Part shown: in pieces, positions 36,701 through 44,472 of the stretch
How positions within the stretch are numbered: position 1 is the stretch's first letter
How the letters are laid out: every line of letters starts with the position of its first letter
Origin: Mucilaginibacter phenanthrenivorans
GTDB lineage: Bacteria > Bacteroidota > Bacteroidia > Sphingobacteriales > Sphingobacteriaceae
Direction of reading: 5' to 3'
Assembly (NCBI RefSeq): GCF_024721155.1
Contig: NZ_JAHVAP010000018.1
Coordinates: 79,156 to 143,155 of the forward strand
DNA: 64,000 bases
Program-made: the position numbers and the translations under genes
Notes under the pieces: generated by a model
The model's database searches: none
Told to the model about the DNA's origin: nothing
The model's input: only the letters and a program-made list of their open reading frames with translations

Positions 36701-37327
36701 CATATCATAGGGGTAGTAAAAAATATGGTGATGGATTCGCCATTCAGCCCGACCCAAGCTACTATTTTTTATATGGCTCCATGGCATTTGAGTGTTTTGA
36801 ATATTAGAATGACGCCCGGTATAGGTGTTCAGGCGGCGCTTAAAAAAATCGGGCAAGTTTATGGGCAATATAACCCTGGGCAACCTTTTGAATACAAGTT
36901 TGCAGATGACGAATACGCCAGGAAATTCGACATGGAGGAACGCGTAGGGAAGCTTGCTGGTTTCTTCGCCGTTTTGGCCATTTTAATTTCGTGTCTGGGG
37001 ATCTTTGGAATGGCCTCATTTATAGCAGAGCAGCGCGTTAAGGAAATTGGCGTAAGGAAAGTGCTTGGCGCTTCTGTATTCAACCTTTGGCAATTGTTAT
37101 CAAAAGATTTTGTGCTGCTTGTTGTTATTTCATTGCTTATTGCTTCGCCGCTTGCATTTTATTTCATGCATAAATGGCTGCAGAATTATGAATACAGATC
37201 GAATATATCATGGTGGATCTTCGCCGTGGCAGGTGGCGGGGCAATTTTAATTACGCTGCTCACAGTAAGCTTCCAGGCCATTAAGGCGGCTATTGCTAAC
37301 CCGGTAAGGAGTTTGAGGAGTGAGTGA
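33713..37327 (+). CDS. Fusion 3: 7TM-AraC regulator joined to MacB/FtsX permease (close to permease 4)
   Basis: 1204 residues from TTG 33713, the start that aligns with fusions 1 and 2 (LNPYTFHIS); the frame is open upstream to GTG 33671, giving 1218 residues, but that extension would translate the shared upstream element. Seven hydrophobic segments, an AraC domain (LSLSSLSEKLALTPHELSRI, FNSKTTFNRTFKQMTG), a linker and a full permease from MLKNYFKIAFRSL (ATG 34949). The permease core (NFMNLATAKSEKRAKEVGIR, then GSYPAFYLSSFKPVKVLKG) is much closer to the unfused gene that follows than to fusions 1 or 2. The AraC half is somewhat more diverged than those of fusions 1 and 2. A terminator lies 120 bases after the stop. 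Confidence 0.9.
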   Translation: MNPYTFHISFSLYDLALLGTIFIGLTFALQLWFTKRINQAANRFLALALATVVLWMASVLGIDVRLGTWFSRWSWLPLQFLLTLGPLIYFYVLKITRPQYKFRWKDLLHFSPLLLELGALVLQIMESIRTGVATYDTLTFHQLDPVLQLLTFISVVTYLYWSFSLINTFYKQLKFNDVSDRYRYELRWLHRLLMGFGLMWLLWIPYTAVDYFYYHHQLGAHAYYPLYLLLTIMMIRIAAQTLFRPEAAMATQSTYVSKPKLPAELKQKGIWLKMIVKANLYYQDPELSLSSLSEKLALTPHELSRIINTALKKSFNDFINEYRVADVVQKMQDPAYDHITMLGIAFDSGFNSKTTFNRTFKQMTGKNPAEYKSDLKKEGPSYNLGRYTQFAPVISYQQATPGWVYEKSNRNFMLKNYFKIAFRSLKKNKMHSLLNITGLSAGMAVTLLIGLWINTELSFDKYHRNFNSIAQVMQNQTFSGETSTQPTIPMPLGEELRTSYGREFKKVVMSSNTAKHLVAAGNKHFVKTGNYMEAEAPSLFSLQMLSGLGNGLKDPRSILLSHSVATAIFGNADPINKLIKFDDTASLKVTGVYEDLPVNTTLHDLEFIVPWELQGKLVKDNIQNWDNNGWKIYVQMADGADINKASAKIKDSKYVKSDNAERKFKPVIFLQPMSKWHLYAEFKGGINVGGRIQYIWLFGTIGLFVLLLACINFMNLATAKSEKRAKEVGIRKAIGSLRKQLIYQFFSESLLMAFMAFTLSLLLVVLALPLFNDVAGANMNLPLKNPLFWAAGLGFTLVAGLIAGSYPAFYLSSFKPVKVLKGTYKAGRLATVPRKVLVVLQFTVSIAIIISTIVVFRQIQFAKDRPVGYNREGLITVETLTPNIYDHFDAFHNDLVNTGAVSDVAWSTTPVTETNNSQSNFDWEGRDKTGTQNFATVGVSKEYGRTIGWQFIDGRDYRSGTGGTDGFGFVINEAAAKMMGFKNPVGETIHWYGYNFHIIGVVKNMVMDSPFSPTQATIFYMAPWHLSVLNIRMTPGIGVQAALKKIGQVYGQYNPGQPFEYKFADDEYARKFDMEERVGKLAGFFAVLAILISCLGIFGMASFIAEQRVKEIGVRKVLGASVFNLWQLLSKDFVLLVVISLLIASPLAFYFMHKWLQNYEYRSNISWWIFAVAGGGAILITLLTVSFQAIKAAIANPVRSLRSE

Positions 37328-37675
37328 TTAGAGGTTAGAGGCCAGAGATTAAAGATTATGAAAATCGCCTGCCACCCTTAGTGTGCCGGTAATTACCATA
37401 AAAGAGCTTAGGTCTGTAAATGAGATCTGGGATTTAGTTGAGAAAGCGCTCCGGGGTGAGATCCCGGGCGCATTTTTATAAATACAGCGCTAACCTCAGA
37501 TCGCTAATCCGAAGCGTTTTAATAAATACAACACCTAACCTCTAATCTCCGGTCTCTAATCTCTTTTTTATTCGAAATTATTGTTGAGAAAAATAACATA
37601 GCGTGCAACCCGGTGCTGGTAACTGCGTCATATAGAATAATTAACCGGACCATAAACTTCAATATTGCTATCATC
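37328..37675. other. Spacer between fusion gene 3 and the unfused permease
   Basis: 348 bases. It holds a terminator (37446-37477) and an inverted copy, at about 37529-37563, of the short repeat that follows the fusion stops. The shared 16-bp element of the fusion genes is absent here. Confidence 0.7.
37446..37477 (+). terminator. Terminator after fusion gene 3
   Basis: Stem GCGCTCCGGG with CCCGGGCGC, loop GTGAGAT, then ATTTTT. Homologous to the terminator at 29716-29747. Confidence 0.82.
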
Positions 37676-40069
37676 ATGTTAAAAAACAACCTAAAAATTG
37701 CCTGGCGTAACCTCGTTAAAAATGGCATTTCGTCTTTTATAAATGTTGGCGGTCTGGCCGTAGGTATGGCGGTTGCCATATTGATTGGCTTATGGATCCA
37801 TGATGAATTGGCATTCAATAAGTATTTTCAGAATTACGACCGGATTGGACAAGTGATGACCAAGTGGAAATTGGCCACCGGCGCCCGTACATCGGAGCCA
37901 ATGCCATTGGGGACAGCGCTGCAATCGGTTTATAAACAGGATTTTAAATCGGTTATTCTTTCAACCCAGCCCGAAGATCATGTTCTTGCCTTTGGTGATA
38001 ATAAATTCAGGCAATCGGGTAAGTTTATGCAGCCCGAAGGTGTAGCAATGTTCAGCCTGAAAATACTGAAGGGCAGCAATGAGGGTCTAAATGATCTTAA
38101 CTCGATACTGATAGGTGAATCATTGGCAAAAAAATTATTTGGAGATGCCGATCCGATCAACAAGGTGTTGAAGATGGATAACAACATGAACGTAAAAGTC
38201 ACCGGTGTTTATGAAGATTTTCCGCGCAATACTGATCTCAATAACATCACTTTCTTTTCTACCTGGGACCTATATGCCAGCGCAAATACCTGGGTTGCTA
38301 AAAAGTCGCACGACTGGGGTAACAACTGGGTAAATATTTTTGTACAGCTATCGCCCAACAGCAACTTTGACAGGATCTCAGCCAAGATTAAAAATATCAA
38401 AACGCCGCATGTTGGCCCCGAAGAGGCCGCCGCCACCCCATCGATTTTTGTGCACCCCATGAGCAAATGGCACCTGTACTCAAACTTCGGCAACGCCGGC
38501 GAGAGTTTGGAAAGTGGGCAAATGCAGGCCATTTGGTTTTATGGCACAATAGGCATTTTTGTATTGTTGCTGGCCTGCATCAACTTCATGAACCTGAGCA
38601 CGGCGCGGTCTGAAAAACGTGCAAAGGAAGTAGGCATTCGTAAAGCGGTAGGCTCAGTACGGGGACAGCTCATTTACCAGTTCTTTGCAGAATCGCTACT
38701 GGTAACCTTTGTGGCTTTTTTACTGGCCATTTTGCTGGTAGTGCTTATTTTGCCGTGGTTCAATAACGTGGCGGGCAAAACATTGGGCGTACTGTGGGCT
38801 AACCCGTTCTTCTGGCTCGGCGGCATTACCTTTACATTCTTTACCGGGCTGATTGCCGGCAGCTATCCTGCGCTTTACCTATCTTCATTCAACCCGGTTA
38901 AGGTGTTGAAGGGAACCTTCAGGGCGGGTCGTTTTGCTGCGGTTCCGCGTAAGGTGCTGGTTACGGTACAGTTTACTGTTTCAATAGCATTGATAATAGG
39001 AACAGTGATAGTTTATAAACAAATTCAGTTTGCCAAAAATCGTCCGGTTGGCTACACCCGTGAAGGCTTGCTTGCTGTGCCTATGGCCACGCCTGATTTC
39101 CAGGGTAAATACGACCTGCTGATGAATGAGCTAAAAGCGACAGGTGCGGTTACGGAAATTGCTGAATCCGCCAGCGCAATTACCGGGATAGATTCAGGCA
39201 ACGGCGGCTTTAACTGGAAAGGGAAGGATCCGGACTTTAAAGATCAGTTCGGAACACTGTCAGTTACCCACGAATATGGTAAAACCATAGGCTGGAAGTT
39301 TTTAGACGGGCGCGATTTTTCAAGAACGCTGAACGATTCTACGGGCTTTGTGATAAACGAAGCCGCCGTTAAATACATGCGGCTGAAAAACCCGGTTGGG
39401 CAAACCATGCAGTGGGACAGGTATAAAACCAAAAACTTTAAAATATTAGGGGTGATAAAAGACATGGTAATGAATTCACCCTTTGAGCCGGCTTACCCTA
39501 CAATTTTCTTCCTGTCGCCCGACGATTCAAAAAACTGGATTTTCATTAAAATAAACCCGCATGTAAGTACTGCTGCCGCTCTTCCGAAGATAGAATCGGT
39601 CTTTAAAAAATTGATCCCGGCGGCACCGTTTGAATACAAATTTGTGGATGATGACTATGCCGCCAAATTTGCCGCCGAGGAACGGGTTGGTAAACTATCA
39701 GGATTTTTTGCCATACTGGCTATCCTGATCAGCTGCCTGGGTTTATTCGGACTGGCTTCGTTTGTAGCCGAGCAACGCACCAAAGAAATCGGTGTCCGCA
39801 AAATCCTTGGTGCATCGGTATTAAATCTATGGGGTATGCTGTCGAAGGATTTTGTGATGCTGGTGATCGCCTCAATTTTAATAGCAACGCCGTTGGCATT
39901 TTACTTTATGTATAACTGGCTGCAAAAATACCAGTACCGTACTGATCTTTCATGGTGGATCTTCGCCGGGGCGGGTGTTGGTGCTATGGTTATAACGTTA
40001 CTCACCGTTAGCTTCCAGGCCATAAAGGCGGCTATTGCAAACCCGGTAAGGAGTTTGAGGAGCGAGTAA
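37676..40069 (+). CDS. MacB/FtsX-type ABC transporter permease, unfused
   Basis: 797 residues from ATG 37676 (MLKNNLKIAWRNL), the start shared with the permease part of the fusions; upstream in-frame codons to 37613 look unrelated. Four membrane helices: one near the N-terminus (about 25-45), two or three in the central FtsX block (NFMNLSTARSEKRAKEVGIR) and the final FtsX block with EQRTKEIGVRKILGAS. Periplasmic MacB domain between. It resembles the permease half of fusion 3 throughout, and both end NPVRSLRSE. Family members pair with a separate ATPase to move lipoproteins, peptides or drugs across the envelope. No AraC module precedes it. A terminator follows at 40094. Confidence 0.92.
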   Translation: MLKNNLKIAWRNLVKNGISSFINVGGLAVGMAVAILIGLWIHDELAFNKYFQNYDRIGQVMTKWKLATGARTSEPMPLGTALQSVYKQDFKSVILSTQPEDHVLAFGDNKFRQSGKFMQPEGVAMFSLKILKGSNEGLNDLNSILIGESLAKKLFGDADPINKVLKMDNNMNVKVTGVYEDFPRNTDLNNITFFSTWDLYASANTWVAKKSHDWGNNWVNIFVQLSPNSNFDRISAKIKNIKTPHVGPEEAAATPSIFVHPMSKWHLYSNFGNAGESLESGQMQAIWFYGTIGIFVLLLACINFMNLSTARSEKRAKEVGIRKAVGSVRGQLIYQFFAESLLVTFVAFLLAILLVVLILPWFNNVAGKTLGVLWANPFFWLGGITFTFFTGLIAGSYPALYLSSFNPVKVLKGTFRAGRFAAVPRKVLVTVQFTVSIALIIGTVIVYKQIQFAKNRPVGYTREGLLAVPMATPDFQGKYDLLMNELKATGAVTEIAESASAITGIDSGNGGFNWKGKDPDFKDQFGTLSVTHEYGKTIGWKFLDGRDFSRTLNDSTGFVINEAAVKYMRLKNPVGQTMQWDRYKTKNFKILGVIKDMVMNSPFEPAYPTIFFLSPDDSKNWIFIKINPHVSTAAALPKIESVFKKLIPAAPFEYKFVDDDYAAKFAAEERVGKLSGFFAILAILISCLGLFGLASFVAEQRTKEIGVRKILGASVLNLWGMLSKDFVMLVIASILIATPLAFYFMYNWLQKYQYRTDLSWWIFAGAGVGAMVITLLTVSFQAIKAAIANPVRSLRSE

Positions 40070-40093
40070 TTGTAAAGTTTCCGGTCAATATTT

Positions 40094-40128
40094 AATGCGT
40101 GCTGTTGTAAAATACAGGCGCATTTTTT
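40094..40128 (+). terminator. Terminator after the unfused permease
   Basis: AATGCG with CGCATT, and inner CTGT with ACAG, form an imperfect stem followed by six T. It lies 25 bases after the stop codon and ends just before the XRE gene. Confidence 0.7.
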
Positions 40129-40141
40129 ATATTTATTGTGT

Positions 40142-40696
40142 ATGACACTTAGCCAAAAGATAGCTGTTGCCAGGAGCAAAAAAGGAATAACGCAAGATGA
40201 ACTGGCAGGTTTGGTGAAGGTTAGTGTGCGAACCATTCAAAGAATTGAAAGCGGCGAAAGTGCACCACGAAAATATACACTTAAGGCTTTGGCCGAAGCT
40301 TTGGGTCTGTCGTTGGAAGAACTTTCCCCGGGGGCTGTTGATGGCGATACTGCGGAAACCAAACATTTTTTAATGCTGCTGTGTGTTTCCTGTTTTTCGT
40401 ACCTGTTGCTGCCTTATATCCATTTTTTAATTCCATCGTGGTTATTAAACAAACGGAAGGAGCAAAATGCCGAAGTACGGCAGTTTGCAAGAAGGGTGAT
40501 CCGCACACAAATTTACTGGATAATTGCCACTATGTTATTTTTCCTGGTGGTGCTGCTGGTTAATTTTCTTCAAAAGGTCTACCTGGCGAATCCACACTTT
40601 ATCAGTTACTTCATCCCGTTTTTTACCATGTACTTCGTAAACGCGATCATCATTTTCAGCTTCTTGCGAAAATCCCAAACGCTTTCATTCAATTAG
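40142..40696 (+). CDS. XRE-family regulator with C-terminal membrane helices
   Basis: 184 residues. The N-terminal 60 or so residues are a Cro/CI-type helix-turn-helix (LSQKIAVARSKKGITQDELA, then SVRTIQRIESGES). About 80 residues on come three hydrophobic segments (near 80-102, 126-146 and 155-175), so the DNA-binding domain is tethered to the inner membrane. This layout is common in Bacteroidota; the signal is unknown. Start at ATG 40142; the TTG two codons earlier is unlikely. It follows the permease array, so it is a second membrane-bound regulator in the neighbourhood, but no link is shown. Confidence 0.85.
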   Translation: MTLSQKIAVARSKKGITQDELAGLVKVSVRTIQRIESGESAPRKYTLKALAEALGLSLEELSPGAVDGDTAETKHFLMLLCVSCFSYLLLPYIHFLIPSWLLNKRKEQNAEVRQFARRVIRTQIYWIIATMLFFLVVLLVNFLQKVYLANPHFISYFIPFFTMYFVNAIIIFSFLRKSQTLSFN

Positions 40697-40744
40697 CGTG
40701 CGAATGCCGTGTAAATGTCGGGTATAAATGACATGGCCGGGGGC

Positions 40745-40752
40745 TACTTTTG
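40745..40752 (+). promoter_or_regulatory. Candidate -7 promoter element
   Basis: TACTTTTG fits the Bacteroidota TAnnTTTG box and lies 18 bases before the ATG at 40771. No convincing -33 TTTG is seen. Confidence 0.35.
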
Positions 40753-40770
40753 ACCCAAATCATTTATGCC

Positions 40771-41736
40771 ATGCACCCACTAACCACCCTTAAAACAAAA
40801 CTATTTGCCTGTATTATTATCGTTTTATGTTTTTATTTCGATAATGCCCGGGCTCAGTCAGCCGGCTCGCTGCAACAGCCGGCCGCAGCTTATAAAATTA
40901 ATTTCACCTGGCTTGGTGATACCGTTAATGCAAAATGGGAGCCTTATTCGGCCTTGTTAATTCCCGTTCACCTTCCGGGCTGCCCTAAACAGTTTTATAT
41001 GCAGTTTGATATGGGGGCACCACATACCCTTTTTTATAAAAACGGGCTAAAGGCCATTAAGGCAAAGTATTTTAACAGTGTTCCGGCTATTGATACTTCC
41101 TCAAAAATACATGGCCTTACGTTTTTGTTAGCGAATCAAAAGGTATCAACCCAAGAGATCAGTGTAAAGGATTTTGGAGATTCCAACATCAGTTGGGATA
41201 ATAAAAACACGGTGGTAATAGGCACATTGGGTGTTGATCTGATCGCCAACAAAACAGTAATCATAAATTACCCGGAGAGGCAGCTCGAGGTATGTGATTC
41301 AATCCCACCGGGCATCAACGCAAAGGTTAAACTCTCCTCCTTTATGTTTATACAGGGTAGCATTCTTTTGCCGGCGCTTGTAAGGGGCAAGCAGTCGTTG
41401 CTGTATTTTGATACCGGCTCAAGCGCTTTTGAACTGCTAACCAGTAAGGAAACCTGCGCCGCACTTGCTGCACCAAATGCAATTCCGGTATCCTACCCGG
41501 TAAAATCGTGGGGTAGAATGCTTACTGCAAATACTGTTGCAACTGCAGATAGCCTGGTAATTGCATCGTGCAAACTGCCTGTCAAATTTGCCACCTATAT
41601 AGAAGGCGCCAGCGATACACAGATCCAGCAAATGATGAAGATGGGAATTGGCGGCATGACGGGTAATAAATTGTTTTTGAACAGTATACTTGTGTTAGAT
41701 ACCCGGAATAAAAAATTTGGCGTAGTGTCAAAGTAA
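40771..41736 (+). CDS. Secreted aspartic-protease-like (retropepsin-fold) protein
   Basis: 321 residues from ATG 40771. A signal peptide (about 1-29, hydrophobic LFACIIIVLCFYF, ending ARAQS) points to export. Two sites resemble the Asp-Thr-Gly catalytic motif of clan AA aspartic peptidases: FDMGAPHT (about 79-86) and YFDTGSSAF (about 210-218). After each comes a hydrophobic stretch (IGTLGVDLIANKTVIINY; MGIGGMTGNKLFLNSILVL) like those of the family. The first site has Met for Thr, so activity is uncertain. A frame open to TTG 40750 is ignored because the ATG fits the signal peptide. No operon partner. Confidence 0.65.
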   Translation: MHPLTTLKTKLFACIIIVLCFYFDNARAQSAGSLQQPAAAYKINFTWLGDTVNAKWEPYSALLIPVHLPGCPKQFYMQFDMGAPHTLFYKNGLKAIKAKYFNSVPAIDTSSKIHGLTFLLANQKVSTQEISVKDFGDSNISWDNKNTVVIGTLGVDLIANKTVIINYPERQLEVCDSIPPGINAKVKLSSFMFIQGSILLPALVRGKQSLLYFDTGSSAFELLTSKETCAALAAPNAIPVSYPVKSWGRMLTANTVATADSLVIASCKLPVKFATYIEGASDTQIQQMMKMGIGGMTGNKLFLNSILVLDTRNKKFGVVSK

Positions 41737-41806
41737 GATTGTCAAAAAGGAGCGAATAGATCAAAAAGGGGTTGATGTCATAAGCTTCAACAGATGCTGC
41801 TATGTT

Positions 41807-43069
41807 TTAATTAGAAATCATGGTATGGGTTTTCAAATCAACAGTAACAGCATCGCTATATGTCTTTTGGTCAGGATTCGCATCATGGTATTCTATCCTT
41901 AATTGTTTATTATCACAAATCACCCTTAAATAACCATAATTTTTATCGTCATAATTCTCAAAAATTAATTCCTCAGATATTTTAGCAGGAGCGCGCAAAG
42001 CGGTTGTTTGTGTGCTTTTTAAAGCAATTGTATTATGTCCGCTGTTGCCGCAAATAATATAAGGAATATCGTAGCCGGAAATGGACCGGGTAAATCGCTG
42101 ATAATTGTGCGCATGGCCTGAAAGGATCGCATGCGGCCAAAAGCCTGCCTTATTGCAGGCGTCGTCAATATCCTTTAACATTTTCGGACTACCCCCATGA
42201 TCGCCTCCCCATGCATAAGGCGGGTGATGCATGGCTACGATTACAGCATTCCCCGATTTTTTGACACGATTGAGCTGTGTTAATAGAAAATCAAGTTGCT
42301 CGTCAGATACCGGCGATGTGTTATCACCCTCACTTGAAATTACTCCCGGGTCTTCTAAAACATTGCTGTATAAGCCTATAATGGTTATGAATGGTGCGTC
42401 AAAGGCAAAGTAGACGCCGGGTTGTATCATACTGGTCCGGATAAGTCCCCCCGCTTCAGGCGTCTGTACCGGTTCTGCACTTACGAAATTTCTTAAAAAG
42501 GCGTCCAATGTAGGTTGAGGATCGCCTTTATACACCAACCCGTCGTGATTACCTGGAATAGCCAAAATTGGGGCCGGGTAATTTCGGAACGGATCATAAA
42601 ATTGATCATAATAATACTGGGCCTCGCCAAAGCTGTAAACAACATCACCAAGATGGAAAAAGAAGTAAGGCATCTCGCGTTCTTCTTCGTTAACAAAATC
42701 ATTTGCAAGCTTGTCGGTCACCTTATCAATGTTTTGAGGCCCCTTGGTCGGCCCGGTATCACCACCGCCATGAAATACTATTTGACCGGCGGCTTTGATT
42801 TTTTTCACTACTTCATTTCCCTTATCGCCATAAACCGTCTCTAATTTTAAAACGAGATTATTGAGGTTCCTTGGCTTGGGAATAGGTTGAAGTAATTTTT
42901 TGTTTACGTTAAGATAAAGGGCCTCATCAGAAGGGTGCTTTAATCTAAAGGCCGATGGATCGTCAATAAATTGCTTCTCGCCAAACTGGGGGCCGGGAAT
43001 ATTACTGAATTGTGCGGAAACAGGCGCTCCGGCTGTCGCATCATTTTTTTTTGAATTTTTTTTGCTCAT
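41807..43069 (-). CDS. Metallophosphoesterase (purple-acid-phosphatase-like)
   Basis: 420 residues from ATG 43069 (MSKKNSKKN). Calcineurin-like phosphoesterase motifs in order: GGGDTG in place of the usual first D-x-H, then HLGDVVY, PGNHDGL, a His in AMHHPPYAWGG, and SGHAHNYQRF. Their order and the HHPPY and GHxHxYxR signatures fit purple-acid-phosphatase-like enzymes. No signal peptide: the N-terminus is Lys/Ser/Asn-rich, so it may be cytosolic. The upstream in-frame codons to 43120 are not family-like. Stands alone and convergent with the gene before it. Confidence 0.88.
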   Translation of the reverse strand: MSKKNSKKNDATAGAPVSAQFSNIPGPQFGEKQFIDDPSAFRLKHPSDEALYLNVNKKLLQPIPKPRNLNNLVLKLETVYGDKGNEVVKKIKAAGQIVFHGGGDTGPTKGPQNIDKVTDKLANDFVNEEEREMPYFFFHLGDVVYSFGEAQYYYDQFYDPFRNYPAPILAIPGNHDGLVYKGDPQPTLDAFLRNFVSAEPVQTPEAGGLIRTSMIQPGVYFAFDAPFITIIGLYSNVLEDPGVISSEGDNTSPVSDEQLDFLLTQLNRVKKSGNAVIVAMHHPPYAWGGDHGGSPKMLKDIDDACNKAGFWPHAILSGHAHNYQRFTRSISGYDIPYIICGNSGHNTIALKSTQTTALRAPAKISEELIFENYDDKNYGYLRVICDNKQLRIEYHDANPDQKTYSDAVTVDLKTHTMISN

Positions 43070-43292
43070 GATATTTATGATAAAGTATTGGCGACTATAA
43101 AAATAAACGAAAGCAGGCAATTATCACAGGTTCAAATATTAACATTTGTTAACAACCAATGCGTTGATTATTAACAACATACAAGGGTTATATTGAATGA
43201 TTTTAAAGAGAAATATTTAACTGTTTGTTTATGTTGAGCGATAATATCAAATCTTTATTTAGGTTTATGTGAATAAAAACTTGTTATAGCTG

Positions 43293-43712
43293 ATGAAAAG
43301 ATATGCCGCGATATTACTGCTCATTGTGTTTGGTTGTAAATCCCACAATTCTTCCCTGGTAACAGGGCATATCACCCTGACAAATAACAACCACGCTATT
43401 AAATTTACCGGGTTGGATTATGCCATCGTAAATGAAATAGGCCGCGATTCGGTTCCCGGTGTATGGCAAACGCTGCTGCCCGTCTACAAAATGCCAGCGG
43501 ATACCGACCTTAAAAATTACCAGCCCATACAACATGGCACCTACACATTAAAGGATAGTGCCGTAGTATTTACCCCCGACACCCCTTTTGTAAAAGGTAA
43601 AACCTACTTTATGCGCTACTACCAGTTTAAGGGCGAGAATATATGGGATTATATTAAAGGGAAAAAACGACTGGGTGAGGCGGGGTATAGGGATTTGGTG
43701 GTTAAGTTGTAG
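43293..43712 (+). CDS. Small lipoprotein of unknown function
   Basis: 139 residues. A lipoprotein signal with lipobox IVFGC puts the mature protein on a membrane, Cys about residue 15. The mature part is beta-rich (GHITLTNNNHAIKFTGLDY, then GTYTLKDSAVVFTPDTPFVK) and ends DLVVKL. Not recognised. No operon partner: about 220 bases from the divergent gene before it, and about 190 bases before the promoter of rimP. Confidence 0.7.
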   Translation: MKRYAAILLLIVFGCKSHNSSLVTGHITLTNNNHAIKFTGLDYAIVNEIGRDSVPGVWQTLLPVYKMPADTDLKNYQPIQHGTYTLKDSAVVFTPDTPFVKGKTYFMRYYQFKGENIWDYIKGKKRLGEAGYRDLVVKL

Positions 43713-43903
43713 TTGTTGTAGGGGTTGTAAATGTTGTAGAAGTTAAAACCATTGGCATTGTTTTGTAATTAAAAGGTGAACATTGCTTATTTATCACGCC
43801 AGGGGAGAGTCCCGGCGCCAGGCAGAATTGCCAATTATGCCTATAACCATTGCAACAACTACAACACTTACAACATTTACAACCCGTTATAACTAAAATG
43901 CAC

Positions 43904-43934
43904 TTGAAAATTTGAATAAAAATTATTACATTTG
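43904..43934 (+). promoter_or_regulatory. Promoter of the rimP-nusA-infB operon
   Basis: TACATTTG (43927-43934) is a perfect Bacteroidota -7 box and TTG at 43904-43906 is a plausible -33 element 20 bases before it. Confidence 0.7.
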
Positions 43935-43946
43935 CATCTGAATTAA

Positions 43947-43980
43947 AAAAGAGGGGGCGTTTGTCCCCTCTTTTATTTTA
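43947..43980 (+). promoter_or_regulatory. Terminator-shaped leader hairpin before rimP
   Basis: A 10-bp perfect stem AAAAGAGGGG / CCCCTCTTTT with an 8-base loop, then a T-rich run, lies between the promoter and the rimP start (24 bases on). It looks like an intrinsic terminator placed in a leader, hence a candidate attenuator. Confidence 0.6.
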
Positions 43981-44003
43981 TCAATCAATTATTTTGAGCG
44001 ATA

Positions 44004-44468
44004 ATGAAGATCGAAAAAAGAGTTAAGGAACTGGTAGAAGAGAAGATAGCCGATAAGCCCAACCTGTTTTTAGTGGATGTAAAATTTCATAGCAACGGTA
44101 AGCTGATGGTGTTGGTTGATGGCGATAATGGTATTGGCATTGATGATTGTGTGGCCATAAGCAGGCATGTTGGCTTCCATCTGGAAGAGGAAAATGTGAT
44201 TGAAACTGCTTATAACCTGGAAGTTTCATCGCCGGGGATTGATACGCCGCTAACATCTATCCGCCAGTACACCAAGAACGTGGGCCGTAACCTGGCTATA
44301 AAAATGGTGGATGGCACAAAGCGCGAAGGTAAATTAACCGGGTTGGCAGAGGATGCCATTGTAATTGAAGAAAAAATAAAAGAAAAAGGGAAGAAGGCTG
44401 AAACTGTTGAAAGCGTTATCCCGATAGATAAAATAACAGAAACAAAAGTTTTAATATCATTTAAGTAA
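44004..44468 (+). CDS. rimP: Ribosome maturation factor RimP
   Basis: 154 residues, the usual length. RimP acts in 30S subunit assembly. It has the N-terminal domain with LVDVKFHSNGKLMVLVDGD and the conserved ISRHVGFHLEEEN, followed by NLEVSSPGIDTPL, a family signature, and a small C-terminal SH3-like domain. First gene of the conserved rimP-nusA-infB operon; nusA starts four bases after its stop. Start ATG 44004 gives the standard N-terminus. Confidence 0.96.
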   Translation: MKIEKRVKELVEEKIADKPNLFLVDVKFHSNGKLMVLVDGDNGIGIDDCVAISRHVGFHLEEENVIETAYNLEVSSPGIDTPLTSIRQYTKNVGRNLAIKMVDGTKREGKLTGLAEDAIVIEEKIKEKGKKAETVESVIPIDKITETKVLISFK

Positions 44469-44472
44469 GAAA

